In this document: one piece after another, positions 42,147 through 51,230 of the stretch | How the letters are laid out: the number at the start of each line of letters is the position of its first letter | Numbering within the stretch: position 1 is the stretch's first letter | Notes under the pieces: generated by a model | Seen by the model: only the letters and a program-made list of their open reading frames with translations | The model's database searches: none | What the model was told of the DNA's origin: nothing | Translations under genes and position numbers: made by a program | From: Streptomyces tagetis | Lineage (GTDB): Bacteria; Actinomycetota; Actinomycetes; Streptomycetales; Streptomycetaceae | Assembly (NCBI RefSeq): GCF_018069565.1 | Contig: NZ_JAGPNL010000009.1 | Span: forward strand, 1-64,000 | Length of the DNA: 64,000 nucleotides | Reading direction: 5' to 3'

Positions 42147-42944
42147 TCACCACTCCAGGACCCAGGGCCGGCCCGTCGTGGCGAAGTGGCCGACGTTCAC
42201 GCACTCGGTGGCCCCGATCCGCATCCGCCGGACCAGCGGCTGGTGGATGTGGCCGAAGAGGGCGTAGCGGGGCCGGGTGCGCCGGATCGCCTCCAGCAGG
42301 GCCCGGCTGCCCCGCTCGAAGCGCCGGGCGACGGTGTCGTAGACCAGTTCCGGCACCTCGGGCGGGATGTGGGTGCAGAGCACGTCGACCTCGCCGACGG
42401 CCTCGATCTTCGCCGCGTACTCCTCGTCGCCGATCTCGAACGGGGTCCGCATCGGGGTGCGCAGTCCGCCGCCGACGAAGCCGAAGACGCGCCCGCCGAT
42501 CTCCACCCGCTGCCCGTCCAGCACGGTGGTGCCGGGTCCGGCGTACTCGGGCCACAGGGCCGGCATGTCGACATTGCCGTAGGTGGCGTACGTCGGGGTG
42601 GGGAAGGCGGCGAACAGTTCGGTGTACTGCTTGCGCACGGCCCGCTCGATCAGCACCGACCGGTCCTCGCCGGCGCCGGCCCAGAGCCGGGCCCCGAACT
42701 CCCGGGCCTCCTCGAACCGGCGGGCGGTGCGCAGTTCGACGATCCGGTCGGCGTTGGCGACCCCGAAGAGGTCGGGGAAGATGCCGCGCGAGTGGTCGGC
42801 GTAGTCGAGGAAGAGGATCAGGTCCCCCAGGCAGACCAGGGCGTCCGCCCCCTCGCCTGCTCGGGCCAGGTCGCGGGCGTTGCCGTGGACGTCGCTGACC
42901 ACGTGGACGCGCGTCGTCGCGCCGCCGGGCGGTGTGAGTGCCAT
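42147..42944 (-). CDS. Calcineurin-like metallophosphoesterase
   Basis: This 265-residue protein carries the five metal motifs of the family: VSDVHGN near residues 17-23, LGDLI, YGNVDMP (the GNHD equivalent), CTHIPP and GHIHQP. The substrate is unknown; YfcE/Icc-like phosphodiesterases are the nearest types. The ATG at 42944 lacks a ribosome site but has TACGCT eight bases upstream. It is divergent from the acyl-CoA ligase gene, across 296 bases with no other gene. Confidence 0.9.
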   Translation of the reverse strand: MALTPPGGATTRVHVVSDVHGNARDLARAGEGADALVCLGDLILFLDYADHSRGIFPDLFGVANADRIVELRTARRFEEAREFGARLWAGAGEDRSVLIERAVRKQYTELFAAFPTPTYATYGNVDMPALWPEYAGPGTTVLDGQRVEIGGRVFGFVGGGLRTPMRTPFEIGDEEYAAKIEAVGEVDVLCTHIPPEVPELVYDTVARRFERGSRALLEAIRRTRPRYALFGHIHQPLVRRMRIGATECVNVGHFATTGRPWVLEW

Positions 42945-43240
42945 GCCGATCAAGCGTAAGCGGGTGCGGATGGCGTGAACAGTGGCGGGTGCACCTGCCG
43001 TTACTGGCTGGCCGGTCGCCGCGTCGACTACTCTGCGCAAAGGAAACCCCCTACGTGTGACGCAGCGAACATCTCGCGGGGACCCCCTGTCGGAGAGCCC
43101 ATACCGGCGGGTAACGTCCGGGCAGTCCCATCGTGCTCAGGCTTTCGGCATGCGAAGCCCCGAGCACCAGCCCGAGCCATGGACCGCACCGTCGCATCAC
43201 ACACCGTCATGGCGCCGGCGCCCTAAGAGGAGCAGCAGTC

Positions 43241-45037
43241 TTGCGCGAGTTCAGCCTTCCGGCCTTGTACGAGGTCCCCGCGGACGGAAACCTGACCGAC
43301 ATCGTCCGCAGAAACGCCGCGCAGCATCCGGAGGTCGCCGTCATCGCCCGCAAGGTGGGCGCCGCGTGGCAGGACGTGACCGCGCGGGCCTTCCTCGCCG
43401 AGGTGCACGCCGCCGCCAAGGGCCTGATCGCCGCGGGCGTGCAGCCCGGCGACCGGGTCGGCCTGATGTCCCGGACCCGCTACGAGTGGACGCTCCTGGA
43501 CTTCGCCATCTGGAGCGCGGGCGGGATCACCGTGCCGGTCTACGAGACCAGCTCCCCGGAGCAGGTGCGGTGGATACTCGGCGACTCCGGCGCGACCGCC
43601 TGCCTGGTGGAGTCGCCGGCGCACGCCGCCGCCGTGGAGTCCGTGCGCGAGGAGCTGCCCGCGCTCAAGCACCTCTGGCAGATCGACGCCGGGGGCGTGG
43701 AGGAGCTGCGCCGGCTCGGCCAGGACGTGACCGACCGCACGGTCGAGGAGCGCGGGTCGCTGGCGAAGGCCGACGACCCGGCGACGATCGTCTACACCTC
43801 GGGCACCACCGGCCGTCCCAAGGGCTGTGTGCTCACCCACCGCAGCTTCTTCGCCGAGTGCGGCAACGTCGTCGAGCGGCTGCGCCCGCTCTTCCGCACC
43901 GGCGAGTGCAGCGTGCTGCTCTTCCTGCCGCTCGCGCACGTCTTCGGGCGGCTGGTGCAGATCGCGCCGATGATGGCGCCGATCAAGCTGGGCTGCGTCC
44001 CGGACATCAAGAACCTCACCGACGAGCTGGCCGCCTTCCGGCCGACGCTGATCCTCGGTGTGCCGCGGGTCTTCGAGAAGGTCTACAACGGGGCGCGGGC
44101 CAAGGCCCAGGCCGACGGCAAGGGCAAGATCTTCGACAGGGCCGCCGACACGGCCATCGCGTACAGCAAGGCGCTGGACTCCCCGTCGGGCCCCTCGTTC
44201 GGCCTGCGGATGCGGCACCGGCTCTTCGACAAGCTGGTCTACGGCAAGCTGCGCGCGGTCCTCGGCGGGCGCGGCGAGTACGCCATCTCCGGCGGCGCCC
44301 CGCTGGGCGAGCGGCTCGGCCACTTCTTCCGCGGCATCGGCTTCACGGTGCTGGAGGGGTACGGGCTGACCGAGTCCTGCGCGGCCACCGCCTTCAACCC
44401 CTGGGACCGGCAGAAGATCGGCACGGTGGGCCAGCCGCTGCCCGGCTCGGTGGTGCGCATCGCCGACGACGGCGAGGTGCTGCTCCACGGCGAGCACCTG
44501 TTCAAGGAGTACTGGAACAATCCGGCCGCGACCGCCGAGGCGCTGGCCGACGGCTGGTTCCACACCGGCGACATCGGCACCCTCGACGAGGACGGCTACC
44601 TGCGGATCACCGGCCGCAAGAAGGAGATCATCGTCACGGCGGGCGGCAAGAACGTCGCCCCGGCGGTGATCGAGGACCGCATCCGGGCCCACGCGCTGGT
44701 CGCGGAGTGCATGGTGGTGGGCGACGGGCGTCCGTTCGTGGGGGCGCTGGTCACGGTCGACGAGGAGTTCCTCGGCCGCTGGTGCGCCGACCACGGCAAG
44801 CCGGCCGGTTCGACGGCCGCCTCGCTGCGCGAGGACCCCGACCTGCTGGCCGCCGTGCAGGCGGCGGTGGACGACGGGAACGCGGCGGTCTCCAAGGCGG
44901 AGTCGGTGCGCAAGTTCCGGGTGCTCGACGCCCAGTTCACGGAGGAGTCGGGCCATCTGACGCCGTCGCTGAAGCTGAAGCGGGGCGTGGTGGCGAAGGA
45001 CTACGCCGACGAGATCGAGGCGCTCTACCGCAAGTGA
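43241..45037 (+). CDS. fadD: Long-chain fatty acyl-CoA ligase
   Basis: The 598-residue adenylate-forming enzyme activates fatty acids as acyl-AMP and then acyl-CoA. The AMP-binding P-loop is TIVYTSGTTGRPKGCVLTH near residues 183-201. YGLTESCAATAFNPW, the adenine site segment GWFHTGDIGTLDEDGYLRITGRKKEIIVTAGGKNVAP, and a C-terminal lid with LTPSLKLKRGVV follow. The lid matches the bubblegum/FAA1-type long-chain group. The start is a TTG at 43241 with AAGAGGAG upstream. A TACTCT hexamer at 43029-43034 is a possible -10. Confidence 0.93.
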   Translation: MREFSLPALYEVPADGNLTDIVRRNAAQHPEVAVIARKVGAAWQDVTARAFLAEVHAAAKGLIAAGVQPGDRVGLMSRTRYEWTLLDFAIWSAGGITVPVYETSSPEQVRWILGDSGATACLVESPAHAAAVESVREELPALKHLWQIDAGGVEELRRLGQDVTDRTVEERGSLAKADDPATIVYTSGTTGRPKGCVLTHRSFFAECGNVVERLRPLFRTGECSVLLFLPLAHVFGRLVQIAPMMAPIKLGCVPDIKNLTDELAAFRPTLILGVPRVFEKVYNGARAKAQADGKGKIFDRAADTAIAYSKALDSPSGPSFGLRMRHRLFDKLVYGKLRAVLGGRGEYAISGGAPLGERLGHFFRGIGFTVLEGYGLTESCAATAFNPWDRQKIGTVGQPLPGSVVRIADDGEVLLHGEHLFKEYWNNPAATAEALADGWFHTGDIGTLDEDGYLRITGRKKEIIVTAGGKNVAPAVIEDRIRAHALVAECMVVGDGRPFVGALVTVDEEFLGRWCADHGKPAGSTAASLREDPDLLAAVQAAVDDGNAAVSKAESVRKFRVLDAQFTEESGHLTPSLKLKRGVVAKDYADEIEALYRK

Positions 45038-45119
45038 CCGGAGGGCGGGGCCGCGGGCGGGACACCGCGCGCGGCCCGGCCGCTCCCGCCGGGCCCACGC
45101 GTCCCGCCGCTCCCGCCGG

Positions 45120-46262
45120 TCACAGGAGGGCTTTCAGCCGTTCCGCGAGCAGGTCCCAGCGCCAGGTCTCCTCGACCCAGGCCCGGCCCCGCTCCCCCAT
45201 CCGGCGGCGCAGCTCCGCGTCGCCGAGCAGGGCGGTGATCCGCTCGGCGGCCTGTCCGGCGGAGCCGCCCGCCACGACCCAGCCGGTCTCGCCGTCGAGG
45301 ACCGCGTCGGGGGCGCCGCCGGAGTCCCCGGCGACGACGGGCAGCCCGGTCGCGGACGCCTCCAGGTAGACGATGCCGAGCCCCTCCACGTCGAGGCCGC
45401 CGCGCCGGGTGCGGCAGGGCATGGCGAAGACGTCCCCGGCGCCGTAGTGCGCGGGCAGTTCGGCCCAGGGCACGGCGCCGGTGAAGCGGACGGAGGCGGC
45501 GACGCCGCTCTCGTGGGCGAGGCGGCGCAGCTCCTTCTCGTAGGGCCCGCCGCCGACGATCAACAGAACGGTCTCCGGCTCGGCGGCGAGGATCGCGGGC
45601 AGCGCGCGGATCAGCGTGTCCTGGCCCTTGCGCGGCACGAGCCGGGAGACGCAGACCACCACGGGCCGGCCGGTCAGCCCGAGCCGGGCCCGCACCGCGT
45701 CGCCGCCCGAGCCGGGGTGGAAGGTCTTCTCGTCGACGCCGGGCGGCAGGTGCGCCATCCGGGCCGCCGCCTCGGCGGTGAGCGCGCCCGCGATCCGCGA
45801 GCGGGTGTACTCGCCGAGGTAGGTCACGGTGTCGACCGACTCCCCGATGCGGCGCAACAGCCCCCGGGCGGCGGGGAGCTGGGCCCAGCCCGCCTCGTGG
45901 CCGTGGGTGGTGGCGACGATCCGCCGGGCCCCCGCCCGCCGCAGCGCCGGGGCCATCAGGCCGAGGGGTGCCGCCGCCCCGAACCACACCGACTCGCACC
46001 CGTGCTCGCGCAGCAGGGAGACCGCCCGCCGGGTCGCCGCGGGCGTCGGCAGCAGCATCGTCGTCCGGTCCCGTACGACCGTGAAGGGCTGCTCGGCGTC
46101 GAAGGCGGCGGTGGCCTCGGCGCCCTCGCGGCCCCGCTTCCAGGTGGAGGCGTAGACGACCAGCCGCTCGGGGTCCAGGCGCAGCGCCATGTTGTGCAGA
46201 AATGCCTGGATGCCGCCCGGTCGGGGCGGGAAGTCGTTGGTCACGATCAGGGTCTTGCGCAT
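45120..46262 (-). CDS. GT4 glycosyltransferase, PimB-like mannosyltransferase
   Basis: This 380-residue GT-B enzyme starts MRKTLIVTNDFPPRPGGIQAFLHNMA and has the nucleotide-sugar motif EGLGIVYLEASATGLPVVAGDSGG (EX7E). VCVSRLVPRKGQDTLIRALP lies in the hinge region. The pattern is that of actinobacterial PimB', which adds the second mannose to phosphatidylinositol mannoside at the membrane. The ATG at 46262 has TAGGGT eight bases upstream and no ribosome site. It is divergent from the GT87-like gene, which may use a polyprenyl-phosphate mannose donor. Confidence 0.88.
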   Translation of the reverse strand: MRKTLIVTNDFPPRPGGIQAFLHNMALRLDPERLVVYASTWKRGREGAEATAAFDAEQPFTVVRDRTTMLLPTPAATRRAVSLLREHGCESVWFGAAAPLGLMAPALRRAGARRIVATTHGHEAGWAQLPAARGLLRRIGESVDTVTYLGEYTRSRIAGALTAEAAARMAHLPPGVDEKTFHPGSGGDAVRARLGLTGRPVVVCVSRLVPRKGQDTLIRALPAILAAEPETVLLIVGGGPYEKELRRLAHESGVAASVRFTGAVPWAELPAHYGAGDVFAMPCRTRRGGLDVEGLGIVYLEASATGLPVVAGDSGGAPDAVLDGETGWVVAGGSAGQAAERITALLGDAELRRRMGERGRAWVEETWRWDLLAERLKALL

Positions 46263-46384
46263 CGCCGCCGACCCTACCGAACGGGCCGCCCGCGGCGGGT
46301 CCCGGCCGCGTCGGTGGCACCGGCGCCGCCTGACGGGACATCATGGGGCCCGCACCAGGACGGCACGCGGACGGCGGGAGCACG

Positions 46385-47614
46385 GTGAGGACGACCAACG
46401 CGCTGCGCTCGTGGGTGCCTTTGGCGGCGGTGTGGGCGGTGACCCGGCTCGCGCTGCTGCTCTTCGTGCTCGGCGTGTGGGACTTCCCCGGCCCGGACGT
46501 CACCAGCGACGTGTCGGTGATCTACCGGGACTGGCACCACGTGCTGCGCACCGGCACGTTCCCCGCGCACGACGTCACCTGGCAGTACCCGCCCGGCGCG
46601 GCCTTCGCCGTGCTCTCCCCGGACCTGCTGCCCTTCCTCGACTACCCGACGGCCTTCTACGTCCTCGCCTGCGCCGCCGACCTCGCCGTCCTCGTCCTGC
46701 TCGGGTACGCGGCCCGCCGGCCGGGCCGGTCCTGGGCCGGGGCGTGGGTGTGGGTGGCGGGCGTCCCGCTGCTCGGCCCGACGGTCTACGCGCGCTACGA
46801 CGTGATGGTCACCGCGGTCGCGGTGGCGGCGCTGCTGGCGGCCGGCCGGCACCCGCGGGCGGCGGGGGCGCTGGCCGGGTTCGGGGCGATGCTCAAGGTG
46901 TGGCCGGCGCTGCTGCTGGTGGGCGTGCGCCGCCGGGGCGCGTGGCTCGCGGCGGCGCTGGCCGCGGCCTCGGTCGCGGCGGTGTTCTCCGCGGCGATGC
47001 CGGGCGCCTTCGCCTTCCTGAGGTTCCAGCGGGACCGGGGCATGGAGGTGGAGTCGCTGGGGGCGCTGGTGCTGCACGTGGTCCGGCACGCCGGCTGGGA
47101 GGGCGAGGTGCGGCTCCACTACGGCTCGGTGGAGTTCCTCGGCCCGTACGTGGGAGTGCTGAGCGCGGTCTCGCTGGCGCTGACCGGGGCGGCGTTCGGC
47201 TGGCTGCTGCTGTGGCGGCTGGCGGCCTCGCGGTTCTCGGCGCGCACGGCGGCGGACGCGGCCTTCGTGGCGGTGCTGATGTTCACGGTGACCAGCCGGG
47301 TGCTCAGCCCGCAGTACCTGGTGTGGCTGATCGGCCTCGCCGCGGTGTGCCGGTGTCACCGGGCGGGCCGGATGCGGGTGCCGGTGGCCCTGGTGCTGGC
47401 GGCGAGCCTGGTGACGGTGCTGGAGTTCCCGGTCTGGTTCGCGGACGTGGTGGCGAGCGACCCGCGCGGCGTGACGCTGCTGTTCGTGCGCAACGGGCTG
47501 CTGGTGGCGGCGGCGCTCACCGCGGCCCGGGTGCTGTGGCGGGACACGGTGCGCAGGACGGGGCCGGCCCGTACGGAACCGGAGCGGGCGGGCGAGGCGC
47601 CGGCCACGCCGTGA
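46385..47614 (+). CDS. GT87 (DUF2029)-family polytopic mannosyltransferase-like protein
   Basis: The 409-residue protein has about ten membrane spans. The loop after span 1 contains SDVSVIYRDWHHVLRTGTFPAHDVTWQYPPGA, the acidic lumenal loop typical of GT-C polyprenyl-phosphate-dependent mannosyltransferases. The family works in phosphatidylinositol mannoside and related glycolipid assembly. The GTG at 46385 is chosen for its GGGAG site; an in-frame ATG at 46343 would add 14 residues. It is divergent from the PimB-like gene. Confidence 0.82.
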   Translation: MRTTNALRSWVPLAAVWAVTRLALLLFVLGVWDFPGPDVTSDVSVIYRDWHHVLRTGTFPAHDVTWQYPPGAAFAVLSPDLLPFLDYPTAFYVLACAADLAVLVLLGYAARRPGRSWAGAWVWVAGVPLLGPTVYARYDVMVTAVAVAALLAAGRHPRAAGALAGFGAMLKVWPALLLVGVRRRGAWLAAALAAASVAAVFSAAMPGAFAFLRFQRDRGMEVESLGALVLHVVRHAGWEGEVRLHYGSVEFLGPYVGVLSAVSLALTGAAFGWLLLWRLAASRFSARTAADAAFVAVLMFTVTSRVLSPQYLVWLIGLAAVCRCHRAGRMRVPVALVLAASLVTVLEFPVWFADVVASDPRGVTLLFVRNGLLVAAALTAARVLWRDTVRRTGPARTEPERAGEAPATP

Positions 47615-47653
47615 CCCGGCGGCGCCGCCGCGGCGGCTTCCCCGGGGGACCGC

Positions 47654-48838
47654 TCAGGCGAGGGACGTGCGCAGGTACGTGGTCCAGCGTTCCGTGAACC
47701 GCTGCGGCGTGGTGTGGAGCACCGTGTCCAGGGCCGTGGCGAGCGCCCCCTCGCGCCGCCCGTGCGCGCCGACGGCCCGGTAGAAGGCGTCGAGCCGGTC
47801 CTCGCCCCACTGGTCGGCGATCATCCGGCAGGCCAGCCAGCCGCCCTCGTAGGCGCGGGCGGTGGCCTGCGGGCCGCCGTCCGGGCCGAAGTCGCCGTCG
47901 GCCGGCAGCCGCACCGGTGCCTTGTCCTCCCGTACCGCGCGGGCGAGTTCGGGGGCGGCCTCGGCCGGGGTGTAGGGGCCGCCGCGGTAGGCGGCCCAGT
48001 CGGCGTACCCCTCGGAGAGCCAGAGCGGGGTGGCGGCCGTGGTGGCGTGCCGGGTGGCCACGTGGGCGGTCTCGTGGGTGAGGACGACCTGCCGGCCCGT
48101 GGCGCCGAGCAGCGCGTACGCCTCGGGGTTGACGATGATCCGGTCGGCGGGGGCGGGCGCCGGGCCGCCGGTCACCCCGGTGGTGACCGCGGCGATGTCG
48201 CGGTAGGCGGAGGGCGGCGAGCCGAGCAGCCGGGCCATGTCCTCCAGGGAGCGCGGGACGAGGACGAGGACCCGCCGGGGCCACTCCTCTCCCCAGGCGT
48301 CCGAGACGGCCGGCACCGCCTTGTCGGCCAGGTCCGCGAGGCCGTTCAGTTCCCCGGCGCCGCGGCCGACGCCGAGGACGAGGCCGCGTTCGCCGCGGAC
48401 CGCCCGCACCTCGCCCTGGTCCCAGGGCTGCTCCCCGGCGCCCGGCGCGGGCCGTTCCTCGCCGACGGACCACTGCCCGCCGACGTCCCGGACCAGCCGT
48501 ACGGCGCGGCGGGCGGTGACGGCGCCGGGGTCGTAGCCGTCGACGCGGTACCGCAGGTCGGCCTCGGCGGTGGCGGTGTTCCCGTCCCGTTCCAGCCGGG
48601 TCACCCGGTAGGACCAGGCGGCCAGCGGCACCGCGCCGAGGGCGTCGAAGCCGGCCGGGGCGCCGGTGCGGGCGTAGGCGGCCCGGTCGTGGCCGAGGAC
48701 GGCCGCCGCGCGCCGGTCCAGCAGCCGCTGCACCCCGGCGAGTTCGGGGTCGGCGGCGGGGCCGTGGCAGGCCGGGGCGGCGAGCAGCAGGCACAGGGCC
48801 GCCGCCGGGGAGCGGCGTACCCGCCGTGTGCCGGTCAT
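47654..48838 (-). CDS. Putative exported HExxH metallopeptidase-like protein
   Basis: The 394-residue protein has an N-terminal signal with a weak lipobox (LLLAAPACHG), a central mixed domain, and the zinc motif H255-E256-T-A-H259 in VVLTHETAHVATR. WLSEGYADWAA places a possible third ligand, Glu276, 17 residues after His259. This is the gluzincin arrangement. No family name can be assigned with confidence; streptomycete homologues are usually called lipoprotein or hypothetical. The ATG at 48838 has TACGAT six bases upstream and no ribosome site. Confidence 0.78.
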   Translation of the reverse strand: MTGTRRVRRSPAAALCLLLAAPACHGPAADPELAGVQRLLDRRAAAVLGHDRAAYARTGAPAGFDALGAVPLAAWSYRVTRLERDGNTATAEADLRYRVDGYDPGAVTARRAVRLVRDVGGQWSVGEERPAPGAGEQPWDQGEVRAVRGERGLVLGVGRGAGELNGLADLADKAVPAVSDAWGEEWPRRVLVLVPRSLEDMARLLGSPPSAYRDIAAVTTGVTGGPAPAPADRIIVNPEAYALLGATGRQVVLTHETAHVATRHATTAATPLWLSEGYADWAAYRGGPYTPAEAAPELARAVREDKAPVRLPADGDFGPDGGPQATARAYEGGWLACRMIADQWGEDRLDAFYRAVGAHGRREGALATALDTVLHTTPQRFTERWTTYLRTSLA

Positions 48839-48872
48839 CGCCCGATCGTAAGGGGGCCGCGGGTCGCCCGGG

Positions 48873-49943
48873 TCAGACCCGGGTGACGGAGGAGACCGGC
48901 ATCATCCCCACGGGGTCGTAGCGCACCGGGGCGCCGGGCCGGGGCGCGTGGATGACCTGGCCGCCGCCGGCGTACAGGGCGATGTGGCTGGCGTCGTCCC
49001 GGTAGGCGATCAGGTCGCCGGGGCGGGCCTCGGAGAGCGGGACCCGCCGGCCCGCGTACCGCTGCTCCTGCGAGGTGCGCGGCAGGCTGATCCCGGCCTG
49101 GGCGTACGACCACTGGATGAGGCCCGAACAGTCGAAGCCGCTGGGGCCGTTGGCGCCCCAGATGTAGGGCTTGCCGAGGGCGGAGCGGGCGGCGGCGAGG
49201 GCGGCGGCGGCCCGGGAGGAGGCGGGGACGGCGCCGTCGAGGCCGGGGGGCAGGTCGTCGCGGCCGGAGCGGGAGGCGCGGTCGTGGGCGCCGCGTTCGC
49301 CGGGCGGGAGGGAGAGCAGCAGCCGCCGGGCCTCGCCCAGTTTGCGTTCCACGGTCCGCTTGTGGGCGGCGACGGCCTTGCGGCTCTTCTCCAGTTCGGC
49401 GAGGTCCGAGGTGGCCTCGGAGCGGTCCTGGGCGAGCCGGCGCAGGGCGTCCTGGAGTTGGCCGAACTCGCCGGCCTGCCGGGTGCTGACCCGGTCCAGC
49501 GCGAGGGCGCGGTCGAGGTAGTCGTCCGGGAGGGCGGACAGGAGCAGTTCGAGCGCGGGGTCGAGGCCGCCGGAGCGGTACTGGGCGCCGGCCAGCGAAC
49601 CGAGCGTCTCGCGCAGGTCGTTGACCTGGTCCTGCCGGCGGGCGACCGCGTCGCGGGCGGTGTCGACCCGCTCGCGCAGGGCCTCGGCGCGCTCGTCGGC
49701 CCGGTTGTACTCCTCGGTGGCCCGCTCCGCCTCGGTGTAGAGGCGGTCGACCTCGGCGCGGGTGTCCCCGTGCGGGGTGGCGGAGGCCGGTACGGCGCCC
49801 AGGACGGCGGCGGCGACGGAGAGGAGGCCGGCCGCCCCGGTGAGCGTCCGGGAGGCCGGCACAGCGGACCTCGTCGGTGCCGGACGGCCGGCGGCCGGGC
49901 CGCGGCGCGTGCCGGACGGCGCAAGACGGCGATGGGACCCCAC
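48873..49943 (-). CDS. NlpC/P60 cell-wall hydrolase 1
   Basis: This 356-residue exported protein has a signal peptide (about residues 28-53, ending VPASA), a long coiled coil (about 60-210: RAEVDRLYTEAERATEEYNRADERAEALRERV and following), a low-complexity linker and an NlpC/P60 domain. The catalytic Cys is in FDCSGLIQWSYAQAGISLPRTS, and the His is in DDASHIALYAGGGQVIHAP. It should cut peptidoglycan stem peptides. The GTG at 49943 is selected for AAGGAG upstream. It lies in tandem after a close paralogue. Confidence 0.9.
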   Translation of the reverse strand: MGSHRRLAPSGTRRGPAAGRPAPTRSAVPASRTLTGAAGLLSVAAAVLGAVPASATPHGDTRAEVDRLYTEAERATEEYNRADERAEALRERVDTARDAVARRQDQVNDLRETLGSLAGAQYRSGGLDPALELLLSALPDDYLDRALALDRVSTRQAGEFGQLQDALRRLAQDRSEATSDLAELEKSRKAVAAHKRTVERKLGEARRLLLSLPPGERGAHDRASRSGRDDLPPGLDGAVPASSRAAAALAAARSALGKPYIWGANGPSGFDCSGLIQWSYAQAGISLPRTSQEQRYAGRRVPLSEARPGDLIAYRDDASHIALYAGGGQVIHAPRPGAPVRYDPVGMMPVSSVTRV

Positions 49944-50042
49944 GGGAAGCCGCACTCCTTCCGCTGGCGGACGGGGAATCGCGGCAGACAGTAGCCCCGT
50001 GGCACGGCGGAGGCCAACGACCGTGGGCGGCCCGCGACACGG

Positions 50043-50076
50043 CGCCCCGCCGCTGACGCAGGTCACCGGCGGGGCG
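50043..50076 (-). terminator. Hairpin between the two NlpC/P60 genes
   Basis: CGCCCCGCCG (50043-50052) pairs perfectly with CGGCGGGGCG (50067-50076) around a 14-base loop. It follows the stop of the upstream NlpC/P60 gene by about 80 bases. Confidence 0.6.
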
Positions 50077-50153
50077 AGGGTCGAAGTACCGCAGCGTGAT
50101 TCGCTCGAACGGGCGGTATGGCGGAGGTTTTCGGAGCGTGTGTGCCCGGTGGG

Positions 50154-51230
50154 TCAGACGCGGACGCCGAACATGAACGGGCCGCCGATGGTGTTCATCG
50201 ACTCGTAGCGGACCACGGTGCCGGTGCGCGGGGCGTGCAGGACCTGGCCGTTGCCCGCGTAGAGGCCGACGTGGTGGATGTCGTTGAAGAAGAAGACGAG
50301 GTCGCCGACCTGGAGCTGGTTGACGGAGTAGATCCGCGTGCCCGCGTTGGCCTGGTCCTGGGACATGCGGGGCAGTCCGACGCCGGCCTGGGCGTAGGCC
50401 CAGCGGGTCAGGCCCGAGCAGTCGAAGGAGGAGGGGCCGGTGGCGCCGTAGACGTAGGGCGTGCCTATCTTGCCCTGCGCGGCGGAGAAGGCCGCCCCGG
50501 CCCGGCCGGAGGCCGAGACGGAACCGCTGATCGAGCCGGTGTCCGTGCTGCCGCCGCCACCGCCGCTGAGCACCTGGCGCTCGCTGTCGCGGCTGGCGCG
50601 GGTCTCCTCCTCGGCGAGGGCGGCCTTCTCGGCGGCGGTGAGGCTGTTGAGGAGCTTCTGCGCGGAGGAGAGCTTGCCCTGGACTTCCTTCTTCTTCTTG
50701 CCCAGTTCGGTGCGGGTGGAGGAGAGGTCCTTGAGCTTGTCGGACGCCTCCGAGCGCTGCTGGGCGAGGTCGCGCTGCTTTTCCTGGATCTTCTTCAGCG
50801 CCTCGACCTGCTGGCCGCTGAGCTGGTCCAGGGTGGACGCCTTGTCGAGGTAGTCGTCCGGGTCGGCGGAGAGGAAGAGCTGGAGGGAGGGGTCGAGGCC
50901 GCCGGTGCGGTACTGGGCGCTGGCCATCGAACCGAGGCCGTCGCGGAGCTTGTTCAGCTCCTCCTGGCCGCGGGCGACGTTGTCCTGGAGGGTGGAGATC
51001 TCCTTCTGGAGCTTGTCCTGCTTCTCCTTGGCGCCGTTGTACTTCTCGGTCGCCTGCTCCGCCTCCTGGTAGAGCTTGTCGACCTTGGCCTTGACCTCGT
51101 CCTTGCTCGGCTTCTCACTGGGGGCGGCGTTGGCGGCCTGCGAGCTCAGGGCGACAGCGGCGGCGGCAGCGGTGGTGAGCACGGTCACTCGCGCACGGCT
51201 CGGCTGCTTGGGACGACGGTGGGACGCCAC
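50154..51230 (-). CDS. NlpC/P60 cell-wall hydrolase 2 (RipA-like)
   Basis: The 358-residue exported protein has a signal peptide (about residues 12-36, ending ANAAPSEKP), an extended coiled coil with KAKVDKLYQEAEQATEKYNGAKEKQDKLQKEI, a Gly/Ser linker near residue 230, and an NlpC/P60 domain. The catalytic Cys is in FDCSGLTRWAYAQAGVGLPRMS and the His in DIHHVGLYAGNGQVLHAP. It is a D,L-endopeptidase acting in growth or spore wall remodelling. The GTG at 51230 has AAGGAG upstream. A structured leader precedes it. It is more Lys-rich than its paralogue, with lower local GC. Confidence 0.92.
   Translation of the reverse strand: MASHRRPKQPSRARVTVLTTAAAAAVALSSQAANAAPSEKPSKDEVKAKVDKLYQEAEQATEKYNGAKEKQDKLQKEISTLQDNVARGQEELNKLRDGLGSMASAQYRTGGLDPSLQLFLSADPDDYLDKASTLDQLSGQQVEALKKIQEKQRDLAQQRSEASDKLKDLSSTRTELGKKKKEVQGKLSSAQKLLNSLTAAEKAALAEEETRASRDSERQVLSGGGGGSTDTGSISGSVSASGRAGAAFSAAQGKIGTPYVYGATGPSSFDCSGLTRWAYAQAGVGLPRMSQDQANAGTRIYSVNQLQVGDLVFFFNDIHHVGLYAGNGQVLHAPRTGTVVRYESMNTIGGPFMFGVRV

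Noticed and set aside
42975..43226. 83-codon plus-strand ORF before the acyl-CoA ligase gene
   Set aside because: No ribosome site, poor third-position GC and no recognisable features; the region is more likely promoter DNA.
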